A model generated the notes under the pieces. The model did not search any database. It saw only the letters and a list, made by a program, of their open reading frames with translations, and was not told the origin of the DNA. From Paracoccus amoyensis (GTDB taxonomy: Bacteria; Pseudomonadota; Alphaproteobacteria; Rhodobacterales; Rhodobacteraceae): DNA of 64,000 nt. Shown here one piece after another: positions 1 through 9,643 of the stretch. Both the position numbers and the translations under genes were made by a program. The stretch's first letter is position 1. Each line of letters starts with the position of its first letter. Location of the stretch: contig NZ_JACOQL010000002.1 in NCBI RefSeq assembly GCF_014490725.1, forward strand, positions 744,001-808,000, given 5' to 3'.

Positions 1-311
1 CCTCTGTTGGTTTGGCGGTGTTCTGTCTGACGCTGTCGCGGCGTTTGCGCCGGTTGAACGATCTGGAAACCGGCCTGGGCGGCGCGATTGCGGTCATGGC
101 GGCCGAGGTAGATCGGCTGGAGGTCGCTATGCGCATGGCGCGCGACGATGCGACGGCCGCAAGTGAGGCCCTGCTGCAAAATATTGGCACCGCACGCAAA
201 GAACGCGCGTTGTGGGACTTGCGTCAAAAAATTGACCATGCCGTCACGCCCGAAACCACGATTATTGCGACGCGCCGCCTGCGCAAACGGGTGGAGGGTC
301 CGCATGCGTAA
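1..311 (+). CDS. Flagellar DUF6468-like protein, 5'-truncated
   Basis: The reading frame is open to the left edge of the window, so the N-terminus is missing; the visible part is about 102 residues. It begins with the end of a hydrophobic segment (VGLAVFCLTLSRRLRRLNDLE) followed by a charged helical region with coiled-coil character. The 'LSRRLRRLNDLETGLGGAI' type of sequence recalls the DUF6468 family, small single-pass membrane proteins found in alphaproteobacterial flagellar operons next to motA and motE; this is family recognition from memory. The stop codon overlaps the start of the downstream MotE-like gene, which supports co-transcription. Its precise function is not known. Confidence 0.7.
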   Translation, partial: SVGLAVFCLTLSRRLRRLNDLETGLGGAIAVMAAEVDRLEVAMRMARDDATAASEALLQNIGTARKERALWDLRQKIDHAVTPETTIIATRRLRKRVEGPHA

Positions 312-846
312 ATCATGGCTTTCTTTACTGACCCTGGGCTTCGCATTGCCCGCGATTGCTGTCATTTGGACTTCGCAAGACACTTCGCGCTTCTTTGCCG
401 CGTTCGCCGAGCCGCCAGATCTGCTACGTGGTTGCACCGACGTGCCCGAGGCCATGGCTCTTGCCACCGAACTTCGTGATCGTGCGCTGCGCGTCGAACG
501 CTACATGCAGTCGATTGACGAAAAGAAGGCTGAACTGGCCGCAGCTGAGCGTGCGTTGGTCGTTAAATTGACCGAATTGCGTGCGCAAAAAAATGGGCTG
601 GAAACCCGCCGCGACACCGATACCGCCGCAGTTCGCAGCGATATCGACAGGCTGGTAGCGGTCTACGACCAGATGAAACCTGTGGAAGCGGCGGCGGTTC
701 TGACCAATCTGCCGGCTGATTTCGCGGCCGAGATTTTGATGCGCGTCCAACCCGAGACCGGAGCAAAAATCATCGCATCGGTCGAGCCGCGACAGGCCGC
801 CATGCTGACCGCACAGATGGGCGCTCGCAATGTTCGTAACAGATAA
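304..846 (+). CDS. motE: MotE-family flagellar protein
   Basis: A 180-residue protein. I chose the ATG at 304 because it overlaps the preceding stop and opens with a signal/anchor segment (MRKSWLSLLTLGFALPAIAVIW); a longer upstream reading would be out of keeping with the operon. A predicted coiled coil spans roughly residues 60-110. The C-terminal 'PVEAAAVLTNLPADFAAEILMRV' type segment resembles the MgtE N-terminal-like fold of MotE. MotE is known in rhizobia as a periplasmic chaperone for the motility protein MotC. Here the position directly before motA supports a role in stator assembly. Whether it acts on MotB or another protein cannot be told from the sequence. Confidence 0.8.
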   Translation: MRKSWLSLLTLGFALPAIAVIWTSQDTSRFFAAFAEPPDLLRGCTDVPEAMALATELRDRALRVERYMQSIDEKKAELAAAERALVVKLTELRAQKNGLETRRDTDTAAVRSDIDRLVAVYDQMKPVEAAAVLTNLPADFAAEILMRVQPETGAKIIASVEPRQAAMLTAQMGARNVRNR

Positions 847-858
847 GGAGAACATTGC

Positions 859-1725
859 ATGTTCGGTTTTGTAGGTATGTTCGTGACCATGGCCATGGTC
901 TTTGGCGGCTATATCCTGGCCGGCGGCAAGATGGCGGTGATCACCCATGCATTGCCGTTCGAAATGATGATGATCATGGGTGCGGCCATCGGATCGTATC
1001 TTCTGTCGAACGACAGCCATGTGCTGAAGCATACGGTTGGCGGTCTGGTGCAAGCTTTCAAGGGGCCGAAATGGAAGGAAAGCGACCATCAAGATGTGCT
1101 GTGCCTGATGTATCAGCTTTTGCGCATTGCCCGTGAAAATCCCGTCGCGCTGGAACAGCATATCGAACATCCGGAAGCGTCGATAATTTTCGCGGCCTAC
1201 CCAAGATTGTTGGCGGATCATGACGTGGTGTCGTTGATTTCAGATACGCTGCGCTCGATCAGTCTGAATTATGACGACCCGTATCAGGTCGAAGAGATGA
1301 TCTCTCGCCGTCTTGCAATCATGCGAGAAGAGCGGATGCACGTCCCCAATGCCCTGCAGACCATGGCCGACGCTCTTCCTGCATTGGGAATCGTCGCCGC
1401 CGTGCTGGGCGTGATCAAGACGATGAGTTCGATCGACCAACCGCCAGAGGTGTTGGGCAAGATGATCGGCGGGGCTTTGGTCGGAACGTTCCTTGGTGTT
1501 TTCCTCGCTTATGGCTTTGTCGCGCCGCTGGCAAATCGTCTTGGCGTCGTGGTGAAGCAGGATCTGGGTTTTTATGAGGTGATCAAATCGGTTCTGATCG
1601 CAGGGCTGCATCAGCATGCGACGAACCTGTGTGTCGAGGTCGGGCGTCAGACCATTCCTGAACATGTTCGGCCAAGCTTTGATACCCTTGAAACCGCGCT
1701 TCGCGAATTGAAGAAGGCCGCGTGA
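859..1725 (+). CDS. motA: Flagellar stator protein MotA
   Basis: A 288-residue inner-membrane protein, the usual MotA length. Hydrophobic segments lie near residues 1-22, 30-48, about 170-195 and 200-225, matching the four-helix plan. The third segment contains the conserved proline region PALGIVAAVLGVIKTM. MotA forms the ring of the proton-driven stator, and its cytoplasmic loop contacts FliG. The cytoplasmic block (about residues 50-165) is rich in Arg and Glu, as expected. The partner motB is not in the window. The stop codon is embedded in a TGATG overlap with the next gene. Confidence 0.93.
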   Translation: MFGFVGMFVTMAMVFGGYILAGGKMAVITHALPFEMMMIMGAAIGSYLLSNDSHVLKHTVGGLVQAFKGPKWKESDHQDVLCLMYQLLRIARENPVALEQHIEHPEASIIFAAYPRLLADHDVVSLISDTLRSISLNYDDPYQVEEMISRRLAIMREERMHVPNALQTMADALPALGIVAAVLGVIKTMSSIDQPPEVLGKMIGGALVGTFLGVFLAYGFVAPLANRLGVVVKQDLGFYEVIKSVLIAGLHQHATNLCVEVGRQTIPEHVRPSFDTLETALRELKKAA

Positions 1726-2003
1726 TGGTCAATGTCGTGATCCTGGCCGCCGGTCTGCTAAGTTCGACAGCAGATGATATGCCCCTGCTTCCTGATGCTG
1801 CGGCCTATTCCGAGATGGCCACTGAATGGCTGCTGGATGGTCGCACCCTGCCCCCTGATTATCGGATCAGGCTTTTGGAAATGTCGCCCGAAGCGCGGAT
1901 GCAGACATTGATCTTTCTCCGTCGTGCAGGATTGCTTCGGGCTGACGCCTGGTCGCTGCAGGATATTATGCGACCTGCCAATGTCACCGAGGTGCCGGAA
2001 TGA
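1725..2003 (+). CDS. Small hypothetical protein in flagellar operon
   Basis: About 92 residues, not assigned to a family. The ATG at 1725 overlaps the motA stop (TGATG) and is preferred to the GTG one codon upstream. The first 15 or so residues are hydrophobic (VNVVILAAGLLSS), and the rest is predicted helical with an acidic character. The stop overlaps the start of flhA by four bases (ATGA), so it is almost certainly translationally coupled to motA and flhA. Its position between a stator gene and an export-gate gene suggests a flagellar accessory role, but nothing in the sequence defines one. Confidence 0.65.
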   Translation: MVNVVILAAGLLSSTADDMPLLPDAAAYSEMATEWLLDGRTLPPDYRIRLLEMSPEARMQTLIFLRRAGLLRADAWSLQDIMRPANVTEVPE

Positions 2004-4099
2004 ACGCAATCGGTGCGATTGCCGCGAAATCTTCGCGGAGGCTGGACGCCTCGCTGATGGTCACCGGGGCGCTGGTCCTGATCGTCATATCACTGGTCAT
2101 TCCCCTGCCGCCCGCATTTCTGGATTTCGGAATCGCATTGTCCATCGCGACCGCAACGTTGGTTCTGGTCATGGCGTCCCTGGTTGAAAAGCCAACCGAT
2201 TTTCAGGCATTTCCCGTTCTTTTGCTGGTCAGTCTGGTGATCCGACTGTCGCTGAATGTCTCCTCCACGCGATTGATCCTGACCGAAGGCCATAATGGGC
2301 CCGAAGCAGCAGGCCATGTCATCAACGGCTTTGCCGATTTCGTTGCGGGCGGATCATTGCTGGTCGGCTTGACGGTGTTTGCCGTCATTTCGGTGGTGAA
2401 TTTCATGGTGATCACCAAAGGTTCGGGCAGGATGGCCGAGGTGGCGGCGCGCTTTGCCTTGGATTCTTTACCCGGAAAGCAACTTGCGATTGACGGCGAT
2501 CTTAATGCCGGTGCGATCGATCACCAGGAAGCCAAGCGTCGGCGTGCGCAGGAACAACGAGAGATCGGCTTTTTCGGCTCTCTCGATGGTGCATCGAAAT
2601 TCGTCAAGGGCGACGCCATTGCTGGAATCGTCATCACGATCATCAATCTGTTGGTTGGACTCAGCGTCGGCGTTATCGTTCACGGCTTGCCGGTGTCAGA
2701 AGCGGTATCAACATACTCGCATCTGACCATCGGTGACGGGCTGGTTACCCAAATTCCGGCCTTGATAACCTCGATGGCGGCGGCACTGCTTCTTTCCCGA
2801 GGCGGAGCAACGGATACGACCGCGCAATTGATGTCAGGGCAGCTTTTGCAAAGCTGGCAACCTGCCGCCGTTGTTGCAGCCGCGATGGTGACCATGTCGC
2901 TGATCCCCGGAATGCCGAAACCGCTTTTTCTTTGCATAGGGCTGGTGATGGGATTTTTGGCCCTCCATGTCGCAAGACGACAGCGCCGAAACGACGCGGC
3001 ATTGCCAGATATTCCGGTTGAAGATAAGAAGCCGCGCCCTGCGGCCCGCATCGGGGATGTACTGGATACAGATGAAATCAGCGTCGAGATCGGACCTGAT
3101 CTGGTTCTTATCGCATTGGATCAGGCGCGTGGACTTGGCAGTCGGATCGCCAATCTGCGCATTCATATCGCCCGCAGCTATGGGCTGATTTTGCCCGACG
3201 TTCGGATCGCGGATACGGATGATCTGCCGTCGGGCAGCTACCTGATCCGCATTCATGGCGTTGTTCGGGGGCGGGGTTCGCTGCGCGCGAAAGAGGTTCT
3301 GGCGCTTGGTCCCGATAGCGTTCTGCAGTCGTTGATCGGGACGCCAGTGAAAGAGCCTGTCTATAACAGTCCCGCACGCTGGATCATGCCAGACCATCAG
3401 GACGACGCTGCAACCTGTGGTGCCACGGTGGTCAGTCCGATGGAGGTGCTGTCGACACATCTGATGGAAGTGGTGAAGGCCAATCTGTCGTCATTGATGA
3501 CTTTGAACGCGATGCAGCGGCAGATAGACGAACTGAAATCGCTGTCGGATCCCGCACGGGCAGAACGTAATTGTCGCTATTTCGAGGGTATCATACCGGA
3601 CAAGGTCACCCCCGAGGCCTTGCTGACCGTGCTGCGCGCATTGCTGGATGAGCGTGTGTCGATCCGCAATCTGCCTTTGATTCTGGACGCGATGGCCGAA
3701 CTTCGTGGGATCGACTCGTTGGAAACCCAATACGAGCTGGTCCGCAAACGCCTGCGCGGGCAGATTTCGCAGCAATATGCTGATGACACCGGCCATATCC
3801 GCGCCCTGCAGCTACACCCCGCATGGGAGGCAGATTTTATCAGGTCTGATACGGAAATCGGTCGTCCTGGCGCCGGGGCAATGACACCACAACTGTCGCA
3901 AAAGCTGCTGGAACAAACCAGACGCGCACTGGTCAAGGCTGATCCGATGGCCAGGCCCATTCTTGTGACACCAGATCACCGCCGCAGAATGATCCGCACC
4001 ATGCTTGGTGTGAACGGCATCGCTGTCCCGGTCGTCGGGTTCGAGGAAATTGACCCGGCGATGGAATTGCAGTTCATCGGCACGGTCGAGGCCGCATGA
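2000..4099 (+). CDS. flhA: Flagellar export gate protein FlhA
   Basis: A 699-residue protein of normal FlhA length. The N-terminal half (about residues 20-330) carries the multiple membrane helices of the export gate. The FHIPEP-family signature is visible near residue 80 (RLSLNVSSTRLIL). The C-terminal half is the soluble cytoplasmic domain that forms the nonameric docking ring for substrates and chaperones. It works with FlhB, FliP, FliQ and FliR in the flagellar type III export apparatus; fliP and fliQ are not in the window. The start overlaps the upstream stop and the stop overlaps fliR (ATGA), indicating tight translational coupling. Confidence 0.96.
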   Translation: MNAIGAIAAKSSRRLDASLMVTGALVLIVISLVIPLPPAFLDFGIALSIATATLVLVMASLVEKPTDFQAFPVLLLVSLVIRLSLNVSSTRLILTEGHNGPEAAGHVINGFADFVAGGSLLVGLTVFAVISVVNFMVITKGSGRMAEVAARFALDSLPGKQLAIDGDLNAGAIDHQEAKRRRAQEQREIGFFGSLDGASKFVKGDAIAGIVITIINLLVGLSVGVIVHGLPVSEAVSTYSHLTIGDGLVTQIPALITSMAAALLLSRGGATDTTAQLMSGQLLQSWQPAAVVAAAMVTMSLIPGMPKPLFLCIGLVMGFLALHVARRQRRNDAALPDIPVEDKKPRPAARIGDVLDTDEISVEIGPDLVLIALDQARGLGSRIANLRIHIARSYGLILPDVRIADTDDLPSGSYLIRIHGVVRGRGSLRAKEVLALGPDSVLQSLIGTPVKEPVYNSPARWIMPDHQDDAATCGATVVSPMEVLSTHLMEVVKANLSSLMTLNAMQRQIDELKSLSDPARAERNCRYFEGIIPDKVTPEALLTVLRALLDERVSIRNLPLILDAMAELRGIDSLETQYELVRKRLRGQISQQYADDTGHIRALQLHPAWEADFIRSDTEIGRPGAGAMTPQLSQKLLEQTRRALVKADPMARPILVTPDHRRRMIRTMLGVNGIAVPVVGFEEIDPAMELQFIGTVEAA

Positions 4100-4854
4100 C
4101 CGCAGGCCAGCTTGCCACCATGATACCGGGTTTGGACTGGAGCTTGCTTCTGGTTTATCTGCGTGTGCAGGCATTTATTCTTGCGTTGCCGGGCTTGGGG
4201 GAGCGCACGATCCCGGTCCGTGTACGCGCGGCCATTGCCATGTCATTGTCACCGTTATTGGCGGCGCTTGCGACGCATGTCGCGATGCCGGACAACGCGC
4301 TGACCGTACTGTCGCAGGCGCTCTGTGAGTTGGTTATTGGGCTATCTGCCGGCATGTTGCTGAGGCTGCTGGCAATGTCGATTGACATTGCCAGCTCGGC
4401 GATCGCGGCAACGGCATCCCTGTCCCAAATCGTCGGAGGCCAGAATGAGGCTGCCCCGCATCCTATCGGAAATATGCTGCATCTGGCTGGCTTGGCTGTC
4501 CTCATGGTGCTGGGCGCACCGGTGATGATGGTGCAACTGATGGCCGACAGCTTTGCGATCTGGCCGGTCGGAGGATTGCCGGATGTGAATATATTCTTAT
4601 CCGAAGCTGTTCGCGTGATCGGCTATAGCTTCGGTTTGGCGATGCTGCTGGCGGCGCCATTTACGCTGGGCGGATTCCTGTTTCAGGCGCTGTCAGGTGT
4701 CATAAACCGCGTGATGCCCGCCTTGCCGGTCATTTTTATCGGATCACCGATTGCGATTTTGATGGCATTGGCGGCATTGGCGATCCTCGCTCCGATGTTG
4801 ATCGGTATCTGGAGCGATGCGGTTCTTGATTTCACTTTACCGAGGTCCGGATGA
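4096..4854 (+). CDS. fliR: Flagellar export gate protein FliR
   Basis: A 252-residue, strongly hydrophobic protein with about six membrane segments, typical of FliR. FliR forms part of the FliPQR helical export channel at the base of the flagellum. Recognisable family features include the early LRVQAFILALPGLGERTIPVR segment and the later GGFLFQAL region. It lies between flhA and flhB with ATGA overlaps at both ends, a common alphaproteobacterial arrangement. No anomaly was seen. Confidence 0.93.
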   Translation: MTAGQLATMIPGLDWSLLLVYLRVQAFILALPGLGERTIPVRVRAAIAMSLSPLLAALATHVAMPDNALTVLSQALCELVIGLSAGMLLRLLAMSIDIASSAIAATASLSQIVGGQNEAAPHPIGNMLHLAGLAVLMVLGAPVMMVQLMADSFAIWPVGGLPDVNIFLSEAVRVIGYSFGLAMLLAAPFTLGGFLFQALSGVINRVMPALPVIFIGSPIAILMALAALAILAPMLIGIWSDAVLDFTLPRSG

Positions 4855-5912
4855 GCGACGAGAATGACGATAAACCGTTCGAGGCCTCTGACCAGAAGCT
4901 GCAAAAGGCACGCGAAAAAGGAGATGTGGCTCGTTCGACCGAGTTGAACGTGGCGGCGATGTATCTTGGTGCTTTTCTGGCATTCGGGATTGGCGCAGGT
5001 TTCGCCGTCAATCATTGGCTGTCGATGGCCAGTCGCGCGATGGGCGTCGAAGGCTGGCCGCTAGAGGCAACCTTTGCGACGGCAAGCGCTGTTGGACGCT
5101 ATGCGGGTTGGGCGACCCTTGGGCTTGCCATGGTTCCTGCTGTCGCCATTCTTGTTATCCTGATCTTGCAAAAAGGATTGGTGTTCACGCCGCAAAAACT
5201 GGCACCAGATATCAAGCGGATCAATCCCATTGCCAATGCCAAGCAGAAGTTCGGACTGTCCGGGTTGATCACCTTTGGCATATCCCTGGGGAAAGTCGTC
5301 CTTGTCTGTATCGGCGGCTGGATGATGTTTCGGGCTTTGCTGGATCGTCTGGCTGGCAGCGCGATGGGCCACGGCCGATGGGTTGCGGATCTGGGGTTTC
5401 TGCTTGGCCGGGCCTTGTTACTGGCGCTGGCGGTTTCCATTGTCATCGGTGCCTTGGATATGGGGTGGCGGTGGTTCGATCACCGGCGCAAGAACCGCAT
5501 GTCCCGGAAGGAGATGGAAGATGAATATAAGGAATCCGAAGGCGATCCCCATCTGAAAGCTGCCCGGCGACGGAAGGCGGTTGATATCGCGACCAAGCAG
5601 ATGCTGGCGGATGTTGCCAAAGCGGATGTGATTATCGTCAACCCGACCCATTACGCGGTCGCCCTGGAATGGAAGCGCGGCAGTGGCAAGGCGCCGGTTT
5701 GTCTGGCCAAGGGTGTTCACGACGTCGCGGCGCGCATTCGTGAACGGGCGAGAGAGCACAAGGTTCCGATCTGGTCCGACCCGCCCAGTGCGCGTGCAAT
5801 CCACGCGACGGTCGAGGTTGGGCGAGAGATCAAGCGCGAACATTTCGCAGCGGTTGCGGCGGCCATTCGCTTTGCAGAACAGATGCGACAGAAAGCAAAG
5901 GCAGGGTGGTGA
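4851..5912 (+). CDS. flhB: Flagellar export switch protein FlhB
   Basis: A 353-residue protein. The N-terminus has the charged 'KPFEASDQKLQKAREKGDVARS' type sequence typical of FlhB, followed by four membrane segments between about residues 35 and 205. The C-terminal cytoplasmic domain contains the autocleavage site NPTH (residues 264-267). FlhB switches export specificity from hook and rod to filament substrates after cleavage at this site, and all four residues are intact. The start overlaps fliR, and the stop overlaps the start of the following coiled-coil gene. Confidence 0.95.
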   Translation: MSDENDDKPFEASDQKLQKAREKGDVARSTELNVAAMYLGAFLAFGIGAGFAVNHWLSMASRAMGVEGWPLEATFATASAVGRYAGWATLGLAMVPAVAILVILILQKGLVFTPQKLAPDIKRINPIANAKQKFGLSGLITFGISLGKVVLVCIGGWMMFRALLDRLAGSAMGHGRWVADLGFLLGRALLLALAVSIVIGALDMGWRWFDHRRKNRMSRKEMEDEYKESEGDPHLKAARRRKAVDIATKQMLADVAKADVIIVNPTHYAVALEWKRGSGKAPVCLAKGVHDVAARIRERAREHKVPIWSDPPSARAIHATVEVGREIKREHFAAVAAAIRFAEQMRQKAKAGW

Positions 5913-6277
5913 AAAAACTGGAACAGCTACGCGCGCTGGAACGGATTGCACGGATCAAGGCGGATCTTGAGCTGAAGAAATTCGCGGCCTTCAGCCAGCA
6001 TATGACGCAGGCGCAACGCAAGGCCGAGGCTTTGCAGATGGCCCTGATGCAAAGCTATCGCGGCACCGCGCCGCTGAGCCTGTCAGAAGCGCGGATGGCG
6101 AATGCACAAGCCGGGCGTAGCGCCCGGGAATTGAAACAGGCCGAGCGTGATATTTTACGCCTGCAACCCAAGTTTGAAGCCGCGAGAAAGGACGCGGCAA
6201 AAGAGTTCGGCCGGGCAGAGGTGCTTTTGTCACTGGCCGCGCAGAACCGGCGGAAGGGCAGTGGTGACAGCGCCTAG
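5906..6277 (+). CDS. Small coiled-coil protein, possibly FliJ-like
   Basis: A protein of 122-123 residues starting at one of two adjacent GTG codons (5906 or 5909) that overlap the flhB stop. It is almost entirely charged helix rich in Lys, Arg, Glu and Gln, with heptad-like spacing, so it is probably a coiled coil. Size, charge pattern and position at the end of an export-apparatus operon are reminiscent of FliJ, which stimulates export through FliI and FlhA. I cannot see diagnostic FliJ residues, so this is only a suggestion. It ends 24 bases before a convergent gene. Confidence 0.65.
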   Translation: MVKKLEQLRALERIARIKADLELKKFAAFSQHMTQAQRKAEALQMALMQSYRGTAPLSLSEARMANAQAGRSARELKQAERDILRLQPKFEAARKDAAKEFGRAEVLLSLAAQNRRKGSGDSA

Positions 6278-6301
6278 AGCCGGTTCCAAATGTGGCAGGA
6301 A

Positions 6302-7348
6302 TCAATCTAGTTTACTGTCTGCCAAGTTCAGATCCACCCAAATCAGCCGATGGTCTGAGGCCAGCGCCACTGCTTTGCCCAAATCGGTATCCGGGCTGGG
6401 CCAGAGGACTCCGCTTGCCAGCACGGTCAATCCGTTGTCGGGCAGGACGTAATCGACACGCAGATTGCCCGGGCCAGTGACATCGAATGCGGCTGTATCC
6501 AGTTCGGGGTCCCCTTGATGCGTGGCATTCGCCCCGGTGCTGGTGGGTTGATACGCGCCCTTTGGTGCCGTGTCCTGCGCATGGTTCAGTAACGCAGCCA
6601 GCGCCTCTGGTCGCCCTTCGCCATCGACGGGGTCAAGATTTATCTTGCCCAACAGAACGAAGGCCGCATCAGGCAGATGGTCAAGCCAGAAGGCCGCTTC
6701 ATCATGGTTGCGTCGACCATTGCGATCTTCTTTGCCGTCGAAAACCGGAGGCGTGGCTGACCATGCCAAAAGATGCAGCGGGCCATCGGGTGTCGTGATC
6801 TGGACATCCCAATGCCCGCTCGAGGACAGTCGCTGGATTGCAGCAATCTCTGGCTTGGTTGCAGGCATGATGTTGTCTGGAATATTTTTCCAAAGCTCCG
6901 TCGAATAATCAATCGTCTGACCAATCGGCAAGCGTGACAGGACCGCCATCCCATTTTGCCCGGCGAACTGACCGAACCCCTGGGCGTCATCGGCCCGTCC
7001 TGTCCGACCATCACCGTTCATATCCAAACCCGTCGCCAAGCCGCTGTTGGGGCGCGCTGCAAACCGGTGTGGCATATCATAGCCTGCAGCCGTCAGCTTG
7101 GCGGCAAAGGCGGACAGCGCACGGCCGTCAAGATCCCAGTCAAGCCCGGTCAGCAGGATCACATCGGGTGCGGCCGAGGCGATAACCTTTGCCGCCGCCA
7201 GAACCTGCGGATCGTCCCTTTCGATGTCTCGCAACAAAAGCCCCGGCCCTTCGCGTGAAAGACCGGGGTCATAGGTTGCAACACGGATTTGATCGGCCGT
7301 GGCTGGCAGGCCGATCAACAGAAGAAAGGCAAAATGCCTTAGATCCAA
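6302..7348 (-). CDS. Exported endonuclease/exonuclease/phosphatase-fold protein with altered active site
   Basis: A 348-residue protein with a short signal peptide (about residues 1-18, ending ATADQ). The fold is recognisable from the strand '[10 protein letters not shown]' at the start, RVDYVLP near 297-303 and the closing SDH motif at 331-333. Two usual catalytic positions differ: the motif normally written GDFN reads GKIN (234-237), and the usual LQE metal-binding segment reads LLTGLD (65-70). The SDH histidine is kept. The start lies inside the end of leuD, so it is probably translated with leuCD although it has no leucine role. Substrate is unknown; it may be a weak or non-canonical phosphodiesterase. 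Confidence 0.75.
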   Translation of the reverse strand: MDLRHFAFLLLIGLPATADQIRVATYDPGLSREGPGLLLRDIERDDPQVLAAAKVIASAAPDVILLTGLDWDLDGRALSAFAAKLTAAGYDMPHRFAARPNSGLATGLDMNGDGRTGRADDAQGFGQFAGQNGMAVLSRLPIGQTIDYSTELWKNIPDNIMPATKPEIAAIQRLSSSGHWDVQITTPDGPLHLLAWSATPPVFDGKEDRNGRRNHDEAAFWLDHLPDAAFVLLGKINLDPVDGEGRPEALAALLNHAQDTAPKGAYQPTSTGANATHQGDPELDTAAFDVTGPGNLRVDYVLPDNGLTVLASGVLWPSPDTDLGKAVALASDHRLIWVDLNLADSKLD

Positions 7349-7944
7349 GGGCGGGCCTGCGCCATCTGATCCTCGTAGGACTGGATCGACGACGCTTTTT
7401 CAATCGTCAGGCCGATATCGTCCAGACCGTTCTGCAGGCAATGTTTGCGGAACGGATCAATGTCGAAATGAAACTCTTGTCCGTCCGAGGTGCTCACGGT
7501 CTGGTTTTCCAGATCGACTGTCATACGGGCATTCGCGCCTTTGCGGGCATCCTCCATCAGGATATCGACAGCCTCTTGCGGCAGGGCGATGGGCAGAATG
7601 CCGTTCTTGAAGCAGTTGTTGAAGAAAATATCGGCAAAGCTGGTCGAGATAACGCAGCGGATGCCGAAATCCAGCAATGCCCAGGGCGCGTGTTCGCGCG
7701 ATGATCCGCAGCCGAAATTATCACCGGCGACAAGGATTTGCGTCTGGCGATAGGCGGGTTGGTTCAGCACGAAATCGGCGATTTCGTTGCCGTCACGATC
7801 ATAGCGCATTTCATCAAACAGGTTCACGCCAAGGCCGGAGCGCTTGATGGTTTTCAGAAACTGTTTGGGGATGATCATGTCGGTGTCGATATTGACCAAC
7901 GGCATGGGCGCGGCGATCCCGGTCAGGGTGGTGAACTTATCCAT
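7339..7944 (-). CDS. leuD: 3-isopropylmalate dehydratase small subunit
   Basis: A 201-residue protein of normal LeuD length. With LeuC it isomerises 2-isopropylmalate to 3-isopropylmalate in leucine biosynthesis. The early segment '[21 protein letters not shown]' and the [13 protein letters not shown] motif (swivelling domain, substrate-binding serines and arginine) are clear. It follows leuC on the same strand after a 12-base gap, as expected for an obligate two-subunit enzyme. The 3' end overlaps the start of the next minus-strand gene by ten bases. Confidence 0.96.
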   Translation of the reverse strand: MDKFTTLTGIAAPMPLVNIDTDMIIPKQFLKTIKRSGLGVNLFDEMRYDRDGNEIADFVLNQPAYRQTQILVAGDNFGCGSSREHAPWALLDFGIRCVISTSFADIFFNNCFKNGILPIALPQEAVDILMEDARKGANARMTVDLENQTVSTSDGQEFHFDIDPFRKHCLQNGLDDIGLTIEKASSIQSYEDQMAQARPWI

Positions 7945-7956
7945 GATCTGCTTTCC

Positions 7957-9384
7957 TTATGCCGGCTGCACCGTAAATTCGCGAATGTCGACCAGATGCC
8001 CTGCAACACCGGCGGCTGCCGCCATGGCCGGGGACATCAGGTGGGTGCGGCCCTTGTAGCCCTGACGCCCTTCGAAGTTACGGTTACTGGTCGCCGCACA
8101 GCGTTCGCCGGGCACAAGCTGGTCGGGGTTCATCCCCAGGCACATCGAACATCCCGCCAGACGCCATTCGAAACCGGCCTCCTTGAAAATCAGGTCCAGA
8201 CCTTCTTCCTCGGCCTGCGCGCGGACCAGACCCGAGCCGGGAACGACCATGCCGCGCACGCCGTCGGCCAGCTTTCGACCGCGCAACACGTCGGCTGCGG
8301 CGCGAAGATCCTCGATCCGGCCATTGGTGCAAGATCCGATGAAGACCGCATCGATGGCAATGTCAGTCAGCTTGGTGCCTGCCGTCAGGCCCATATAGTC
8401 CAGCGACCGGCGGGCCGCGTCGATCTTGCCGTCTGAAAAGCTTTCCGGTGCGGGGACAACGGCGGTAATGGGCAGGGCATCTTCCGGGCTGGTGCCCCAG
8501 GTTACGGTTGGGGCGATATCTTCGGCGCGCAACGTCACGACCTTGTCCCAATGCGCATCGGCATCGCTGTAAAGCGTGCGCCACCAGTTCAGCGCGGCTT
8601 CCCACTGGGCACCTTTGGGGGCGTGAGGGCGGCCTTTGGCATAGTCAAAGGTGGTTTCATCCGGCGCGATCAGGCCAGCGCGGGCGCCGCCTTCGATTGC
8701 CATGTTGCAGATGGTCATGCGGCCTTCCATCGACAGGCCGCGGATCGCTTCGCCGCAATATTCGATGACATAGCCGGTGCCGCCTGCGGTGCCTGTATGA
8801 CCGATGATGGCCAAGACGACATCCTTGGCCGTGACACCGGGGGCCAGGCGGCCGGTAATCTCGACCTTCATGTTCTTGGACTTCTTCTGGATCAGCGTTT
8901 GCGTGGCAAGAACATGTTCCACTTCGGACGTGCCGATGCCGTGGGCCAGTGCGCCGAATGCGCCATGCGTGGCGGTGTGGCTATCGCCGCACACCACTGT
9001 CATGCCGGGCAGGGTCCAGCCCTGTTCGGGGCCAACGATATGGACAATCCCCTGTCGGATGTCGTTCACGGGATAATAATGGACCCCGAATTCGCGGGCA
9101 TTGTGGTCCAGCGCGTCGATCTGAATACGGCTTTCTTCGTTGTCGATGCCCTTTTGACGGTCCAGCGTGGTCGGCACGTTATGGTCCGGTACGGCGATGG
9201 TGCGATCAGGGGCATGAACTTTGCGTCCGGCCATGCGCAGCCCTTCGAACGCCTGCGGGCTGGTGACTTCGTGAACCAGATGGCGATCGATATAAAGCAG
9301 GCAGGTTCCATCTTCCGACTGGTCGACCACATGGGCATCCCAGATCTTGTCATACAATGTGCGTGCGGCGGCGATATTCGTCAT
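7957..9384 (-). CDS. leuC: 3-isopropylmalate dehydratase large subunit
   Basis: A 475-residue subunit carrying the [4Fe-4S] cluster. I chose the ATG at 9384 ([16 protein letters not shown]), which matches the usual LeuC start, rather than the in-frame ATG 57 bases upstream. Family landmarks are [20 protein letters not shown], the cluster-ligand region [13 protein letters not shown] and the pair of cysteines in GCSMCLGMN. The gene heads the leuCD unit on the minus strand. The 253 bases between it and the divergent mscS-type gene must contain its promoter; no leucine-type attenuator leader peptide was recognised there. Confidence 0.95.
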   Translation of the reverse strand: MTNIAAARTLYDKIWDAHVVDQSEDGTCLLYIDRHLVHEVTSPQAFEGLRMAGRKVHAPDRTIAVPDHNVPTTLDRQKGIDNEESRIQIDALDHNAREFGVHYYPVNDIRQGIVHIVGPEQGWTLPGMTVVCGDSHTATHGAFGALAHGIGTSEVEHVLATQTLIQKKSKNMKVEITGRLAPGVTAKDVVLAIIGHTGTAGGTGYVIEYCGEAIRGLSMEGRMTICNMAIEGGARAGLIAPDETTFDYAKGRPHAPKGAQWEAALNWWRTLYSDADAHWDKVVTLRAEDIAPTVTWGTSPEDALPITAVVPAPESFSDGKIDAARRSLDYMGLTAGTKLTDIAIDAVFIGSCTNGRIEDLRAAADVLRGRKLADGVRGMVVPGSGLVRAQAEEEGLDLIFKEAGFEWRLAGCSMCLGMNPDQLVPGERCAATSNRNFEGRQGYKGRTHLMSPAMAAAAGVAGHLVDIREFTVQPA

Positions 9385-9587
9385 GGCTGTAGCTTTCGGC
9401 TGTGATGCGAATGGGGTGTGAAATGTCGGTGGCTGCGGCATGGCCGCAACGATTCAGCCCGAGTCAGCCCCGAGCTGTCACGCACAGCGCCTCGCCAAAG
9501 AACCGTGAAGGCAGGCGCGCGCGGTCGTGTATGTCGAAATAAATGAATCCAGACATGGGTAATCTTTTACGGGTCTTTCTGCGTTGA

Positions 9588-9599
9588 CGCAATATTGCG
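9588..9599. promoter_or_regulatory. 12-bp palindrome in the leuC/mscS intergenic region
   Basis: CGCAATATTGCG is a perfect 12-base palindrome. It is flanked by GTTG on the left (with one extra A) and CAAC on the right, extending the symmetry. It lies 45 bases before the MscS-type start and about 200 bases from leuC. It may be an operator for a dimeric regulator, but no regulator gene adjoins it. A run resembling a -10 box (TATAAG, 9621-9626) lies between it and the MscS start. The function is inferred only from symmetry and position. Confidence 0.3.
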
Positions 9600-9643
9600 C
9601 AACTACGCATGGTTGGTTTTTATAAGTTAGGGAGGGGGTGCCG

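Noticed and set aside
8551..9405. A 284-codon plus-strand frame opposite leuC
   Set aside because: Antisense shadow; leuC has all its cluster ligands in the other strand.
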